A stretch of DNA of 64,000 nt from Methylotenera sp. L2L1 (GCF_000744605.1 NZ_JQMG01000001.1:1922001-1986000), one strand, 5' to 3'; positions 18,946 to 28,626 are shown, counted from the first letter of the stretch. Notes: generated from the letters alone by a model not told the origin. A program made the numbers and translations.

Positions 18946-20718
18946 TTATTGGATGATAAGCTTTGCACCAGGTTTGATATGGCTAGACGATTTTTTATTC
19001 CAACGTTTAAGGTCAGCCACAGCAACATCAAATTTCTCCGCAATACTGTGTAATGTATCACCACGCCTAACAATATAAGTTTTTTTCTTGTCTGAAGCAT
19101 TGCTTTTACTGGCAGATTTTTTAGTGTTATCTGAGTTTTTTGCATCTGCAACTTCAATACTTAATACTTGCCCAGCTTTTACTTTACTATTTCGTAACGA
19201 GTTGGCTGCTAATATTTGCTTAACACTGACGCCGTAGTATTTAGCAATAGATTGCATCACCTCACCTTTTTTAACCTTGTGTGTGACGGTTTGCTTAGAT
19301 GATGGTTCAATGTCGACGCTATTATCTTCAATGACAGTGAGCGGTGTGTTTTCATTATCATCAGCTTTGGGGACTAATAAGGTCGTACTTTTTTTCATTT
19401 TAGCTTGTGAAGAGAGGTCGTTAACATCTCTAAGCTGCGCTAAGTTGATACCAAACTTACTGGCGATTGTATCCATACGCTCACCGCGTTTTGCCTGATA
19501 GGTTTGCCAGTTAACTAAAGGTTTTTCATAGTTAGCCAAGTTTGTTCTAAAGGTTTGTGCTGCCATGATAGGCAGTAATAATTCTAGGCTTTCATGCTCG
19601 CTGTTGATAAGAGGGCGGTCATAGCTTGGATTTAGCGCAAGAAACTCTTCATGGTTGATTTCAGCAAGCTTAGCAACGAGATGTGTATCAATACGTGCTG
19701 GCGCTGTTACCTTTGCAAAATAAGGCGTGTTGGCAATGGTTGGAATCTTAAGACCATAGTTACTTGGGTGCGTCATTAAGTTTTTGACCGCCTGTAGTTT
19801 TGGTACGTAGTTTCTGGTTTCGTCTGGCAGTGTCAGGCTTTCGTAGTCCGTAGGTAAGCCTAGTTTTCTGTTGCGTTCAATGGCTCGTCCTATTGTACCT
19901 TCACCTGCATTGTATGCGGCCAGTGCTAAATCCCAAGCACCAAACATCGCGTGTAATTTTTGCAGGTAGGTGAGGGCAGCATCTGTAGCCATGGTGATGT
20001 TACGTCTATTATCTACCCACCAGTTTTGTTTTAACCCAAAATGCTTACCTGTTGACGGGATAAATTGCCAAATACCAGAAGCGCTGCTTTTTGAATACGC
20101 TTTAGGGTTGTAGGCACTTTCAATCATTGGCAGTAGTGCAACCTCGGTAGGCATGCCGCGTTTTTCAACTTCTTCTACAATATGAAATAAGTATCGTTGA
20201 CTACGTTCTACCATGCGTTGCACATAGTCAGGGCGTGAGCTGTACCAGTCTTCATGCTTGTTGGTGAGTGCTGATGTTGAGTCAGGCATTGCGTAGCCGT
20301 TTTTGATACGCTGCCAAAGGTCGTCATGTTGCGTTGCTTGCTGGTCGAATAATGTTGTGCTGGTTTCGTCAGCACTATTCACTTTGTTATCTTTGATGGT
20401 GATTTCTAAGTTATCAGCGAGGCGTCCACCACGGGTGTTTTTTTGGCTTTGTAGTTCTTTGCTGACTTCTGGTTTGCTGCCTAAATCTCTAACGACTGGT
20501 TTAAACGTGTCGTCAGCGAAAATAATAATCTCATCGCCGGCCACGTTAGATATGGTGTTTTGCTCTGCATGCAATGCTGCGCTGAACATGATTGCAGCCG
20601 CGAAGACGCTGATGAATAGCTTTGGATGAAGCGTGCGTGATAGAGCGTCAGAAGTTTTGATGGATTGACCAATGCGTAAAAAAAATTGAGTACCCATAAA
20701 AACGCTCTTGTTCATCAT
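18946..20718 (-). CDS. mltD: MltD-like membrane-bound lytic murein transglycosylase with LysM repeats
   Basis: 590 aa; an internal ATG at 20697 is an equally possible start and no strong ribosome binding site decides. Signal sequence ending near SAALHAEQ. The SLT family 1 domain carries catalytic Glu200 in PMIESAYNPKAYSKSSASG and the GIWQFIPSTGKHFGL block. Three LysM peptidoglycan-binding repeats follow (YQAKRGERMDTIASKFG, THKVKKGEVMQSIAKYYG, TYIVRRGDTLHSIAEKFD), the last ending the protein. It cleaves the glycan strand to 1,6-anhydromuropeptides. Upstream of, and probably cotranscribed with, the peptide ABC genes. Confidence 0.93.
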   Translation of the reverse strand: MMNKSVFMGTQFFLRIGQSIKTSDALSRTLHPKLFISVFAAAIMFSAALHAEQNTISNVAGDEIIIFADDTFKPVVRDLGSKPEVSKELQSQKNTRGGRLADNLEITIKDNKVNSADETSTTLFDQQATQHDDLWQRIKNGYAMPDSTSALTNKHEDWYSSRPDYVQRMVERSQRYLFHIVEEVEKRGMPTEVALLPMIESAYNPKAYSKSSASGIWQFIPSTGKHFGLKQNWWVDNRRNITMATDAALTYLQKLHAMFGAWDLALAAYNAGEGTIGRAIERNRKLGLPTDYESLTLPDETRNYVPKLQAVKNLMTHPSNYGLKIPTIANTPYFAKVTAPARIDTHLVAKLAEINHEEFLALNPSYDRPLINSEHESLELLLPIMAAQTFRTNLANYEKPLVNWQTYQAKRGERMDTIASKFGINLAQLRDVNDLSSQAKMKKSTTLLVPKADDNENTPLTVIEDNSVDIEPSSKQTVTHKVKKGEVMQSIAKYYGVSVKQILAANSLRNSKVKAGQVLSIEVADAKNSDNTKKSASKSNASDKKKTYIVRRGDTLHSIAEKFDVAVADLKRWNKKSSSHIKPGAKLIIQ

Positions 20719-20803
20719 AATGCAACATAGTAACGAACGTGAGCTCGATTAGTCAAGTTAAAATCACTGTAAATTACTTGATGAATATTCTCTATCTTCA
20801 TGA

Positions 20804-21592
20804 TTAATATGAGTTTCTAAGTTCTCTTGTTTTTGTGAACGTTTGTAGTGTAGTCGGTTTTTCAAGGAATAAAGAGGATTGAATTTCTGCAGCATCACAA
20901 CGTAGAAAAGGGTTGGTTGCAAGTTCTATCGCAATGGTTGAAGGCAGGGTTGGTTGCCCTGATTGGGTTAGTTTTGTGGCGTCCTGATGGCGCTTAATCA
21001 GTGTTTTGTTTGTGGGTTCTAGCGTGAGTGCAAAGTTGATGTTGTGCAATGTGTACTCATGGGTACAGTACACTTGCGTACTAGCTGGCAGTGCTGCGAG
21101 TTTTTGTAGTGATGACATCATTTGTGCTGGCGTGCCCTCAAACAATCTACCACAGCCTGCGCCAAACAAGGTATCGCCGCAAAATAGCCATTGTTGTTCC
21201 GCATGTTCAATGTAATAAGCGATATGACCTAGTGTATGTCCTGGTACATCGATTACCTTAGCTCTACTTATCCAATCACCTAAATAAACGGTATCTGGTT
21301 CTTTAACAGGCTCGTGCTTAAATGCATACGGCTCTAGTTTAGGGGCAAAAACTTTTACATCAGGATATGCTTCTAACAATACATCAACACCACCAATATG
21401 ATCCTGATGGTGATGAGTAATTAAGATAGTTTGTAAATCAAGCTTAAGCTTTTTTAATACATGAATGACCGGAGCAGCATCGCCTGGGTCGATAACGATG
21501 GCTTTGTGATTGTTATGGATAAGCCAAAGATAATTATCCTTAAAAGCTGGGATTGGAATAATTTGTAATTGGCGTTGTATATCGTCTATCAT
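20804..21592 (-). CDS. gloB: Hydroxyacylglutathione hydrolase (glyoxalase II)
   Basis: 262 aa. Metallo-beta-lactamase fold with THHHQDHIGG (59-68) supplying the binuclear metal ligands, VPGHTLGHIAY, LFCGDTLFGAGCGR and the C-terminal CTHEYTLHNINFAL/RLGR-type region typical of GloB. It hydrolyses S-lactoylglutathione to lactate and glutathione, and in methylotrophs belongs to aldehyde detoxification. Divergent from the methyltransferase gene with a 67-bp shared promoter region, an arrangement known from gloB-yafS in other proteobacteria. Confidence 0.96.
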   Translation of the reverse strand: MIDDIQRQLQIIPIPAFKDNYLWLIHNNHKAIVIDPGDAAPVIHVLKKLKLDLQTILITHHHQDHIGGVDVLLEAYPDVKVFAPKLEPYAFKHEPVKEPDTVYLGDWISRAKVIDVPGHTLGHIAYYIEHAEQQWLFCGDTLFGAGCGRLFEGTPAQMMSSLQKLAALPASTQVYCTHEYTLHNINFALTLEPTNKTLIKRHQDATKLTQSGQPTLPSTIAIELATNPFLRCDAAEIQSSLFLEKPTTLQTFTKTRELRNSY

Positions 21593-21659
21593 CTGTTTAA
21601 GTATATTACTTTAGTAAAATTTAGTTAAATTTTAATGCAATTAAAATGACACCAACGCC

Positions 21660-22448
21660 ATGAGCCAGCCACTGAATAGATTAATATCATTGCATCCAGA
21701 GTATCAATGGCTAGATTCAGCGCTTGGTCGTTACTTACAGCAAGAAGAGCAGACGCTGTACGATCAAGCAGTTGTTGATTTGTTTGGGTTTAACGCGCTG
21801 CAAGTGGGTTGTTTGCAAATGGACTTGCTGCGTAATTCTCGTATTGCTCATCGATATAAGTCTACAGAGTATGTTTCATCTCCTGAGTTCACACATTTGT
21901 ATTGCAGCGATGATTTTCTGCCTATTGCGGATGCGAGTTTAGATTTATTGATCTTGCCGCATCGACTTGAGTTCAGTGAGCGGCCGCATCAAACCCTGCG
22001 TGAAGCTGAGCGCGTGATGATGCCAGAGGGACATTTGTTGATATCGGGTTTTAATCCACTGAGCTTATGGGGTGTGGCGTTATTTTTTAGAAACCTGTTA
22101 CATAAACAAGGGGCTACCGTTAAGCCGTTTCCATGGAGTGGAAGTTTCATTGGCTTAGGCCGATTAAAAGACTGGCTGGCGTTGTTGGGCTTTGAGGTAG
22201 TGTCGGTTGAGATGTGTTGTCACATCCCACCACTTGAGCAAGAGCCTTGGCATCATCGCTTTGGTTTTATGCACAAGTTAGGCGCTAAGTGGTTTTCAGC
22301 AATCGGCGGTGTGTATTTTATTGTTGCAAAAAAACGGGTGGTGGGGATGACGCCACTTAAGCCAAACTGGAAGACAGTGCCGTTGAAATCCCCTTTAATT
22401 GCGCGCCCTACACAGCGTAAGCCAAGTCAGCGTGAGCATTCAAACTAA
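21660..22448 (+). CDS. YafS-like class I SAM-dependent methyltransferase
   Basis: 262 aa. A methyltransferase type 11 core is recognisable by DASLDLLILPHRLEFSERPH and the following LREAERVMMPEGHLLISGFNP, but the usual glycine-rich motif I is degenerate, so activity is uncertain. The substrate is unknown. The position divergent from gloB matches the E. coli yafS/gloB arrangement; the neighbours rnhA and dnaQ seen elsewhere are absent here. The C-terminus is basic. Confidence 0.8.
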   Translation: MSQPLNRLISLHPEYQWLDSALGRYLQQEEQTLYDQAVVDLFGFNALQVGCLQMDLLRNSRIAHRYKSTEYVSSPEFTHLYCSDDFLPIADASLDLLILPHRLEFSERPHQTLREAERVMMPEGHLLISGFNPLSLWGVALFFRNLLHKQGATVKPFPWSGSFIGLGRLKDWLALLGFEVVSVEMCCHIPPLEQEPWHHRFGFMHKLGAKWFSAIGGVYFIVAKKRVVGMTPLKPNWKTVPLKSPLIARPTQRKPSQREHSN

Positions 22449-22533
22449 GCACTGCGCTAATCAAAATTAGATGCTTGAATACTGCACAGGTTAAGCTTAG
22501 TTTAGGTTTAACTGAATTGAGATTTAATTTAGG

Positions 22534-23550
22534 TTAAACCTGCATCAGTGCTTTTCTCACTTCACTTTCGTCGATATCTTTACCGATGATCACGATTCTA
22601 GACATAGCTTCATCCTCATCCCAGCCTTCGAGTAAGGTTGGAGGATAGGGCGTAAAATGCACTGCATGAATCGCGAGCGGTGCTGGCTGATCTTCTGCAT
22701 GAATAATGCCTTTTAGACGCAGTAGTTTACTGCCGTGTGTTTGGCATAGTTTCAGAATGACAGGTTTAAGGTCACGCCAATTCAGTGGTTTTGGCATGGT
22801 GACGGTAAAGCTGGTAATGCCATCTTGGTGTGCTGCTTGTGGCAACATTCCTTTAGGCTGGCTGGCCTTGCTTGGTGTGCGTAACCAGCGTTGAGGGGTT
22901 GCGGTTTTACCTGTGGGGTCAAATAAGCCAACATCAACGATGCTGTCTGGGTCGATCTCACCATGCTGAATTAAATGCTGGCTAGCACCAGGGTTAATTT
23001 CAGCGAGTTTTTCTTGAAGTGCTTTAATTTCATCACTATTCGCGATATCTGTTTTTGTGAGCAGAAGTACATCTGCCACGGCGGCTTGTTTGAGTGCTTC
23101 TATGTTGTCTTGCAACTGCTTTAAGCCATAAACGCTATCAATTGTGACCACAACGGCATCTAGCCTAAATGTGGATTCAATGACTGGTTCGTTCATTAAG
23201 TTACCCAAAATAGGGCCGGGGTCAGCCATGCCTGTTGTTTCTATCACCAAACGGTTAAATTGCGGAATTGCTTGCAAAGCTCGCTTGAAAAACAGGTCGC
23301 GCATCGTATCGGCAAGCTCATTTTTTAGGCTACAGCAGATGCAGCCTGAGTTTAATAACACTGTGTTGTCAGCAATATGCTCACTCTCTACCTGCGTTGC
23401 TAAAATATGATCTAAGCCCGTTTCACCTAACTCGTTAATGATGACTGCAGAGTCATGCATTTTGGGGTCGCTCAGTAATTGATTGAGTAGCGTAGTTTTG
23501 CCTGACCCTAAAAAACCGGTGAGTAGTGTAACGGGAATGCGTTTATCCAT
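22534..23550 (-). CDS. COG0523 (CobW/YjiA/ZNG) GTPase, putative zinc metallochaperone
   Basis: 338 aa. Walker A GFLGSGKTT (12-20), the family's metal-binding GCICCSLK with Cys70, Cys72 and Cys73, Walker B-like IETTGMADPGPI, and the C-terminal CobW_C domain. COG0523 proteins are GTPases that deliver metals. Proximity to a Zur-like regulator points to zinc, for example re-supply of an essential zinc enzyme under deficiency, rather than cobalamin. A 23-bp palindrome between the regulator gene and this gene is a candidate Zur operator. Confidence 0.88.
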   Translation of the reverse strand: MDKRIPVTLLTGFLGSGKTTLLNQLLSDPKMHDSAVIINELGETGLDHILATQVESEHIADNTVLLNSGCICCSLKNELADTMRDLFFKRALQAIPQFNRLVIETTGMADPGPILGNLMNEPVIESTFRLDAVVVTIDSVYGLKQLQDNIEALKQAAVADVLLLTKTDIANSDEIKALQEKLAEINPGASQHLIQHGEIDPDSIVDVGLFDPTGKTATPQRWLRTPSKASQPKGMLPQAAHQDGITSFTVTMPKPLNWRDLKPVILKLCQTHGSKLLRLKGIIHAEDQPAPLAIHAVHFTPYPPTLLEGWDEDEAMSRIVIIGKDIDESEVRKALMQV

Positions 23551-23686
23551 TTGATTCTGTCTTTTTGATTATATTGTTGGGTGTGTTTGTGTTCGCGACA
23601 ATAATGGTTTATTGGTTTGGCGTTAGTGCTATGTAATTAAGCATGCCTAACATACCTCTGAAACTAATTTTATTGATTAAGTGCAT

Positions 23687-23709
23687 AAAATGCAACTTAA
23701 TTGCATTTT
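23687..23709. promoter_or_regulatory. Candidate Zur operator (perfect 9-5-9 palindrome)
   Basis: AAAATGCAA-CTTAA-TTGCATTTT is a perfect inverted repeat just after the zur-like stop codon and about 137 bp ahead of the COG0523 start. A+T-rich palindromes of this size are typical for Fur-family operators. It could also be a weak terminator, but it has no GC-rich stem. Confidence 0.5.
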
Positions 23710-23719
23710 GTTGCGATTC

Positions 23720-24187
23720 TCAATGTGTCTGGTGTGCAGTATTGCAATCTAGGCATAAGCCTTTAATATTGATATCAATAGATTCCACATGATATTGCGC
23801 TAAAACTTGCTTGGGAAATTGCGGTTTTAATTCATGTATGCAGGTAACTTTTCCGCAGGATGTGCAGTGTAAGTGAGCATGCTGATGCAGGCTAGCAAGG
23901 AACTGCTTTTTATTAGAACTTGATTCAACGGGTGTATAGCTACTTTGCGAGAACTGAAATTTCCATGCACGATTTTCACCAGAGATTTTATGGATTAAAT
24001 GATGCTCGGTGAGCCAATCTAGTACGCGATAAATCGTGACACGGTCAAACTCTTTTTGGCTGGACATTTGTTCCAGAATTTCTGAGTGGCTCAGTGCGCT
24101 ATTTGCATTTGTTAGTACATTTAAGACAGCAATGCGTGCTTTGGTTGACCTTAGTCCGGCATCAGTAAAAATTTGTTGTATCTTCAT
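23720..24187 (-). CDS. zur: Fur-family regulator, Zur-like
   Basis: 155 aa from the ATG at 24187; an in-frame extension to 24244 runs into selO and lacks family similarity. The N-terminal winged helix (AGLRSTKARIAVLNVL...FDRVTIYRVLDWLTE) is followed by the dimerisation domain with HQHAHLHCTSCGKV, and a second CxxC near the end (Cys145, Cys148) that with Cys108 and Cys111 forms a structural zinc site. Identity as Zur rather than Fur or PerR is inferred from the COG0523 neighbour. selO ends 29 bp upstream, so the two are likely cotranscribed. Confidence 0.75.
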   Translation of the reverse strand: MKIQQIFTDAGLRSTKARIAVLNVLTNANSALSHSEILEQMSSQKEFDRVTIYRVLDWLTEHHLIHKISGENRAWKFQFSQSSYTPVESSSNKKQFLASLHQHAHLHCTSCGKVTCIHELKPQFPKQVLAQYHVESIDINIKGLCLDCNTAHQTH

Positions 24188-24216
24188 GGATGATTGTGAT
24201 GAGCGATAGAGGAGCA

Positions 24217-25803
24217 TTATGAACTGCAAGAAAGCATGGAACAACCCGCTTTATGTCTTGCCCAATCTGGGCGTTTTTCTTCAAACTTTTCCATTTCAGC
24301 TTGTTTGGTATACGGATTTTGCAATAGCTTGAGCAGGGTTTCTATCATACTGGTATCGCCTTGTTCGGCCAAATCGATTGCTTCTTGTGCTAGGTAGTTG
24401 CGCAATACATAGCGTGGGTTAAAGCTTGCCATGCGGGTATGTCTGTTTTCATTAGACTCGTTGCTTTGCAAAATGCGCTTGGCGTATTGTGCTAACCAGT
24501 CATTAAAGTCTTGCTCAAAGTTCAAATAGCCTTGTTCGGTATAAAACGCAACTTTCAAGTCAGCAATGTCAGGCTTGGCTAAATTGATATGTGGTAAATG
24601 CGTAAAGAATAGCGTCATGTCTACTTCTGCTCGGGTCATGAGCTCAAAGCAGCGGTTAATTAATTCGCCATCGTCATCTTGCCAAGCATCAAGGCCAAAC
24701 TTTCCTACTAGCGAATCCATTAAGCTTTGCGTGTATACCGCTTCATACTGGTCTAGTGCGTGATTTAAGCCTACAGCATCAGGCAGTAGGGTAGATAGTG
24801 CGTCGGCGAGGCGTTCTAAATTCCAGCGCCCAATGTCATGCTGTCTGCCAAAGCAATAACGTCTGCCTTGTGCGTCGGTTGTGTTTGGTGTCCAGCCTGG
24901 GTCAAAATTATCAACCCAGCCGTAAGGGCCGTAATCAATGGTGAGGCCAAGAATCGACATGTTGTCGGTGTTCATTACGCCGTGCACAAAGCCCACGCGC
25001 ATCCAGTGTGCAATCATGCGGCCCGTGCGTTCGCATATTTCTGTAAACCACGCTTCGATTAATTCAGCTGATGGCTCATCTATTGATAATGTGAGTGGCT
25101 GTTGTTGAAGCCAGTCGGTAAAATCTCGGTCTATCGTAAAGCCAATCAGTTTTTTTAATAACGCTTGCTCGCCACGGCTGGCAAGTAACTCGAAATGTCC
25201 AAAGCGCGTAAACGATGGTGCCACACGGCATACAATCGCGCCTTGCTCCATTTGTGGGTTACCGTCATAAAACATATCGCGAACCACTTGGTCACCAGTG
25301 CTGACAAGGCTTAATGCGCGCGTTGTTGGCACGCCTAAGTAATGCATTGCTTCACTACATAAGAATTCACGCAGTGATGATCTTAAAACAGCACGGCCAT
25401 CGGCACGTCGTGAGTAGGGCGTTTCACCAGCGCCTTTGAGTTGTAGCTCAAAACGTTTGTTTTCATGTATTAGTTCGCCTAGCAATATTGCACGGCCATC
25501 ACCTAATTGACCTGCCCAATTGCCAAATTGGTGGCCGCCGTAGCAAGTCGCGTAAGACTGCATGTCATCTAACAGTTGATTGCCGCCTAGCGTATTAATC
25601 ATGTCAGGATGGTGCATATCTGCATCAGTCAACCCTAGCATTTCAGCCACTGAACTTGAATAAGCCATCAGTGCAGGCGCCTTGACAGGTGTTGGCATCA
25701 CGCTAGACCACAGTGCACCTTTTACTTGGCGCGTGTAGTTCGTGGTGACAGGGTCACTAGGGAGTTCTCTGCAAAAGCGGTTATCAAAATTCAGTTTTCT
25801 CAT
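24217..25803 (-). CDS. selO: SelO (YdiU) protein AMPylase, pseudokinase fold
   Basis: About 528 aa from the ATG at 25803 (MRKLNFDNRF); an upstream in-frame ATG adds three residues. The UPF0061/SelO family blocks are complete: YGGHQFGNWAGQLGDGRA, GAGETPYSRRADGRAVLRSS, VGFVHGVMNTDNMSILGLTI and DYGPYGWVDNFDPGW. It transfers AMP to Ser/Thr/Tyr of redox proteins. The C-terminus GCSMLSCSS keeps the conserved SCSS end; in some lineages a selenocysteine stands here, but this protein uses Cys. First gene of the leftward selO-zur-COG0523 group. Confidence 0.95.
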   Translation of the reverse strand: MRKLNFDNRFCRELPSDPVTTNYTRQVKGALWSSVMPTPVKAPALMAYSSSVAEMLGLTDADMHHPDMINTLGGNQLLDDMQSYATCYGGHQFGNWAGQLGDGRAILLGELIHENKRFELQLKGAGETPYSRRADGRAVLRSSLREFLCSEAMHYLGVPTTRALSLVSTGDQVVRDMFYDGNPQMEQGAIVCRVAPSFTRFGHFELLASRGEQALLKKLIGFTIDRDFTDWLQQQPLTLSIDEPSAELIEAWFTEICERTGRMIAHWMRVGFVHGVMNTDNMSILGLTIDYGPYGWVDNFDPGWTPNTTDAQGRRYCFGRQHDIGRWNLERLADALSTLLPDAVGLNHALDQYEAVYTQSLMDSLVGKFGLDAWQDDDGELINRCFELMTRAEVDMTLFFTHLPHINLAKPDIADLKVAFYTEQGYLNFEQDFNDWLAQYAKRILQSNESNENRHTRMASFNPRYVLRNYLAQEAIDLAEQGDTSMIETLLKLLQNPYTKQAEMEKFEEKRPDWARHKAGCSMLSCSS

Positions 25804-25909
25804 AAGGTGCATTTTAGATGTTTTAGCTTACTTAAAGTTACAATTTTTGCAGTAAATCATGGGCTGGCTCATGTATCATTGCGGTTATATTAGGAATAGA
25901 AAAAATTGA

Positions 25910-27817
25910 ATGAACGTATTTTACGAAGAAGACGGTAGTTTTAAAGTTGCAAGCATTATGAGCGAGGCTGAAAGCTCGATGCAAATTGAGTCAGTGAGCG
26001 GTAAGCGGAGCAAAATCAAGGCCGCTAATGTGTTGTTGCGTTTTGAGGCGCCATTGTCAGGATTTTTAGAAACAGCACAAGCTGAAGCTGAAAAGTTGGA
26101 GCTTGATTTTTTGTGGGAATGCTGCGGCGAGTCAGAATTTAATTTTGAAGATTTTGCCCAAGAATATTACGGTAAAAAACCTACACATTTAGAGGCCGCT
26201 GCCATTGCGATTCGCTTACATAGCGCCCCTGTGTATTTTAACCGTAAGGGCAAAGGGCGCTATAAAGCGGCGCCAGCCGATATTTTAAAAGCAGCGCTGG
26301 CTGGGCTTGAAAAGAAACGCCTGTTAGCAGAAAAAATGGCAGGGTATGTGGAGCAACTAAAAGCCCTGACTATGCCTGAAGAGATCATGCAAAAACGCGA
26401 CATGCTTTTATACGAGCCTGATAAAAACGCGTTTGAGTACAAAGTACTAGATACTGCTGCTGGCGCATTGCATTTAAGCCACCTTAAACTCTTACATGCA
26501 TGCGGTGCAATTCCATCTGTGCATGATTACCACTTAGGTGCTTTTTTGCGTGAGTATTTTGCTAAAGGTACTGACTTTACCGATATGCAAATGTCGGCTA
26601 TGCCGGCAGATATCAGCTTTGATTTACCAATGGCAGAGGCTGAGGCTTTTAGTATTGATGACAGCACGACCACAGAAATTGATGATGCGTTTTCTATGCG
26701 TCAGCTTGATGATGGTGTGATGTGTGTGGGTATTCATATTGCTGCACCAGCATTGGGGATTGATATTGATAGCGAGCTAGATGTTGCCGCCATGCACCGC
26801 TTATCTACCGTTTATATGCCTGGCCACAAAATCACCATGTTGCCTGAGTCTGCGATTAGGCCATTCAGCCTAGATGCAGGGCAGATTAAGCCAGTGTTAT
26901 CGATGTACTTGCATGTGAACCCAGACTTTACGATTGCACAGCGACATAGCAAAGTTGAGCTGATTAGAGTAGCAGAAAACCTACGTCATGATGTGTTAGA
27001 GCCTTACTTTAATGAAACCACGTTAGCTGCCGATAGCGGTCATCCATATTGGTCTAAATTATTATTTCTATTCAACTTGGCAGAGTCCTTAGAAAAAGCG
27101 CGTGGCAAGTATGACCCAACGAAACCGCCGCAAGTGGATTACAATTTTTATGTGAATGATGGCAAGGTAAGCATAGTCGGGCGCCATCGTGGCTCACCGA
27201 TGGATAAGCTAGTGGCAGAGTTGATGATTGAGGCCAATAGCCAATGGGGCGCGTTATTGGCAAGTAGTCAGGTGCCAGGTTTGTATCGTGCACAAAGCGG
27301 TGGTAAGGTGTATATGACCACCAAAGCTGAACCACATCAAGGTTTGGGCGTTGCTCAGTACTCATGGAGTACCTCTCCATTACGTCGTGCCGTTGATTTA
27401 ATCAATCAGCGGCAAATCATGAGTGTGGTGCAAAATCAGCCGCCAGTTTATCCACAAAATAGTGATGCACTCACCACGCATATGCGTAACTTCGAGCTCA
27501 CTTACAAAGCGTATAGCGAGTTCCAAATTCGTATGGAACGCTATTGGTGTTTGCAGTATTTAATTCAAGAAAACGTACAAGAGATTCATGCCACAGTATG
27601 GCGAGAAAATTTAGTACGCTTGGATAACTTGCCTTATATGACTAAAGTGTATGGCTTACCAGAGCTAAAAACTGGCACGCGCGTGAGTTTGCAAGTGCAA
27701 GAAGTAGATACGTTAATGATGGATTTACGCACTAAATTCCTGCACGTGTTAGAAAATGAAGCGGTAGTAGCCGACGTAGCGGTTGCTGATGATGAAAACG
27801 AAGTAGAGGCGGCCTAG
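25910..27817 (+). CDS. RNB-domain exoribonuclease (RNase II/R family)
   Basis: 635 aa. The RNB catalytic signature SIDDSTTTEIDDAFSM with its aspartates lies at about residues 245-260, and PMDKLVAELMIEANSQWG and YSWSTSPLRRAVDLINQRQI follow. It hydrolyses RNA processively from the 3' end. The long N-terminal region (about 1-210) is that of the betaproteobacterial RNB group rather than canonical RNase II with two cold-shock domains, so the symbols rnb or rnr are not assigned. Its TAG overlaps by one base the GTG start of the next gene. Confidence 0.9.
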   Translation: MNVFYEEDGSFKVASIMSEAESSMQIESVSGKRSKIKAANVLLRFEAPLSGFLETAQAEAEKLELDFLWECCGESEFNFEDFAQEYYGKKPTHLEAAAIAIRLHSAPVYFNRKGKGRYKAAPADILKAALAGLEKKRLLAEKMAGYVEQLKALTMPEEIMQKRDMLLYEPDKNAFEYKVLDTAAGALHLSHLKLLHACGAIPSVHDYHLGAFLREYFAKGTDFTDMQMSAMPADISFDLPMAEAEAFSIDDSTTTEIDDAFSMRQLDDGVMCVGIHIAAPALGIDIDSELDVAAMHRLSTVYMPGHKITMLPESAIRPFSLDAGQIKPVLSMYLHVNPDFTIAQRHSKVELIRVAENLRHDVLEPYFNETTLAADSGHPYWSKLLFLFNLAESLEKARGKYDPTKPPQVDYNFYVNDGKVSIVGRHRGSPMDKLVAELMIEANSQWGALLASSQVPGLYRAQSGGKVYMTTKAEPHQGLGVAQYSWSTSPLRRAVDLINQRQIMSVVQNQPPVYPQNSDALTTHMRNFELTYKAYSEFQIRMERYWCLQYLIQENVQEIHATVWRENLVRLDNLPYMTKVYGLPELKTGTRVSLQVQEVDTLMMDLRTKFLHVLENEAVVADVAVADDENEVEAA

Positions 27818-28623
27818 TGTTTAGTGCTGCTAAGAAAATGCTGCGCGGCTTCGCGAATGCTGCGCTGAATGATGCAGTGGATGTGAGTGAAATCAACGGG
27901 GTACGTGCATTACATTTAGGCTCTGCCACTGTGCAAAGTGCCATGCGTATTCGAGAGCCATTTGAATTAGAACTCACCTACACGCGCGCCATTATGTGTT
28001 TTTTGCTGTTTCACCGTGAGGTTAAACAAATGCTCACTATCGGCTTGGGTGGCGGCTCGGTGGCTAAGTATGTGTACGCACATTGTCCTGAGATTGTTGG
28101 CAAGGTGGTGGAGATTAATCCTAGAATTATTCAAGTGGCTAGAAATCAATTTTTTGTACCAGAAAACGACGATAGATTTGAAGTGATAGAAGCCGATGGT
28201 TTGGTTTATTTGGAAGAGCATCTCAATGCTGCCGATGTGTTGTTTATTGATGCGTTTGATAGTAATGGCATCCCACCTAATTTTTGTAGCCAAGATTTTT
28301 TTGATCAATGCGCCAATACCTTAAAAGAGGATGGTGTGTTTGTGATTAACTTATGGGGCAGCGACAAAAAGTTTGACATATATCTAGCTCGAATCGAGCA
28401 GAGTTTTAATAGCAAAGTATTGATATTGCGCACAGGCAAGCCAGGCAATATTGCGGTGTTTGGCTTTAAACAAGGCGTTGCAGATTTACGCCTCAACACC
28501 CTGCGTGATCATGCAAAATTATTAGAAAAAACACACAAGATTGAATTTTTGCAGTTTGTAGAAAAACTGGCAGACAATAACAACAGTACCAACAACCGAA
28601 TATTTATGAAAAGCGATCGTTAA
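27817..28623 (+). CDS. Spermidine synthase-like protein
   Basis: 268 aa from a GTG that shares its G with the upstream TAG, indicating coupled translation. The Rossmann methyltransferase-type fold of the spermine/spermidine synthase family shows LTIGLGGGSVAKYVY, VVEINPRIIQVA and ADVLFIDAFDSNGIPPNF. It lacks the full N-terminal beta domain of true SpeE, so the substrate may not be a polyamine. A stand-alone gene between an exoribonuclease and an RNA methyltransferase; function not assigned. Confidence 0.82.
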   Translation: MFSAAKKMLRGFANAALNDAVDVSEINGVRALHLGSATVQSAMRIREPFELELTYTRAIMCFLLFHREVKQMLTIGLGGGSVAKYVYAHCPEIVGKVVEINPRIIQVARNQFFVPENDDRFEVIEADGLVYLEEHLNAADVLFIDAFDSNGIPPNFCSQDFFDQCANTLKEDGVFVINLWGSDKKFDIYLARIEQSFNSKVLILRTGKPGNIAVFGFKQGVADLRLNTLRDHAKLLEKTHKIEFLQFVEKLADNNNSTNNRIFMKSDR

Positions 28624-28626
28624 TTT

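Noticed and set aside
22504-22541. Inverted repeat AGGTTTAAC/GTTAAACCT between the methyltransferase and COG0523 genes
   Set aside because: Long A+T-rich loop and no U tract, overlapping a stop codon; too weak to call a terminator or an operator.
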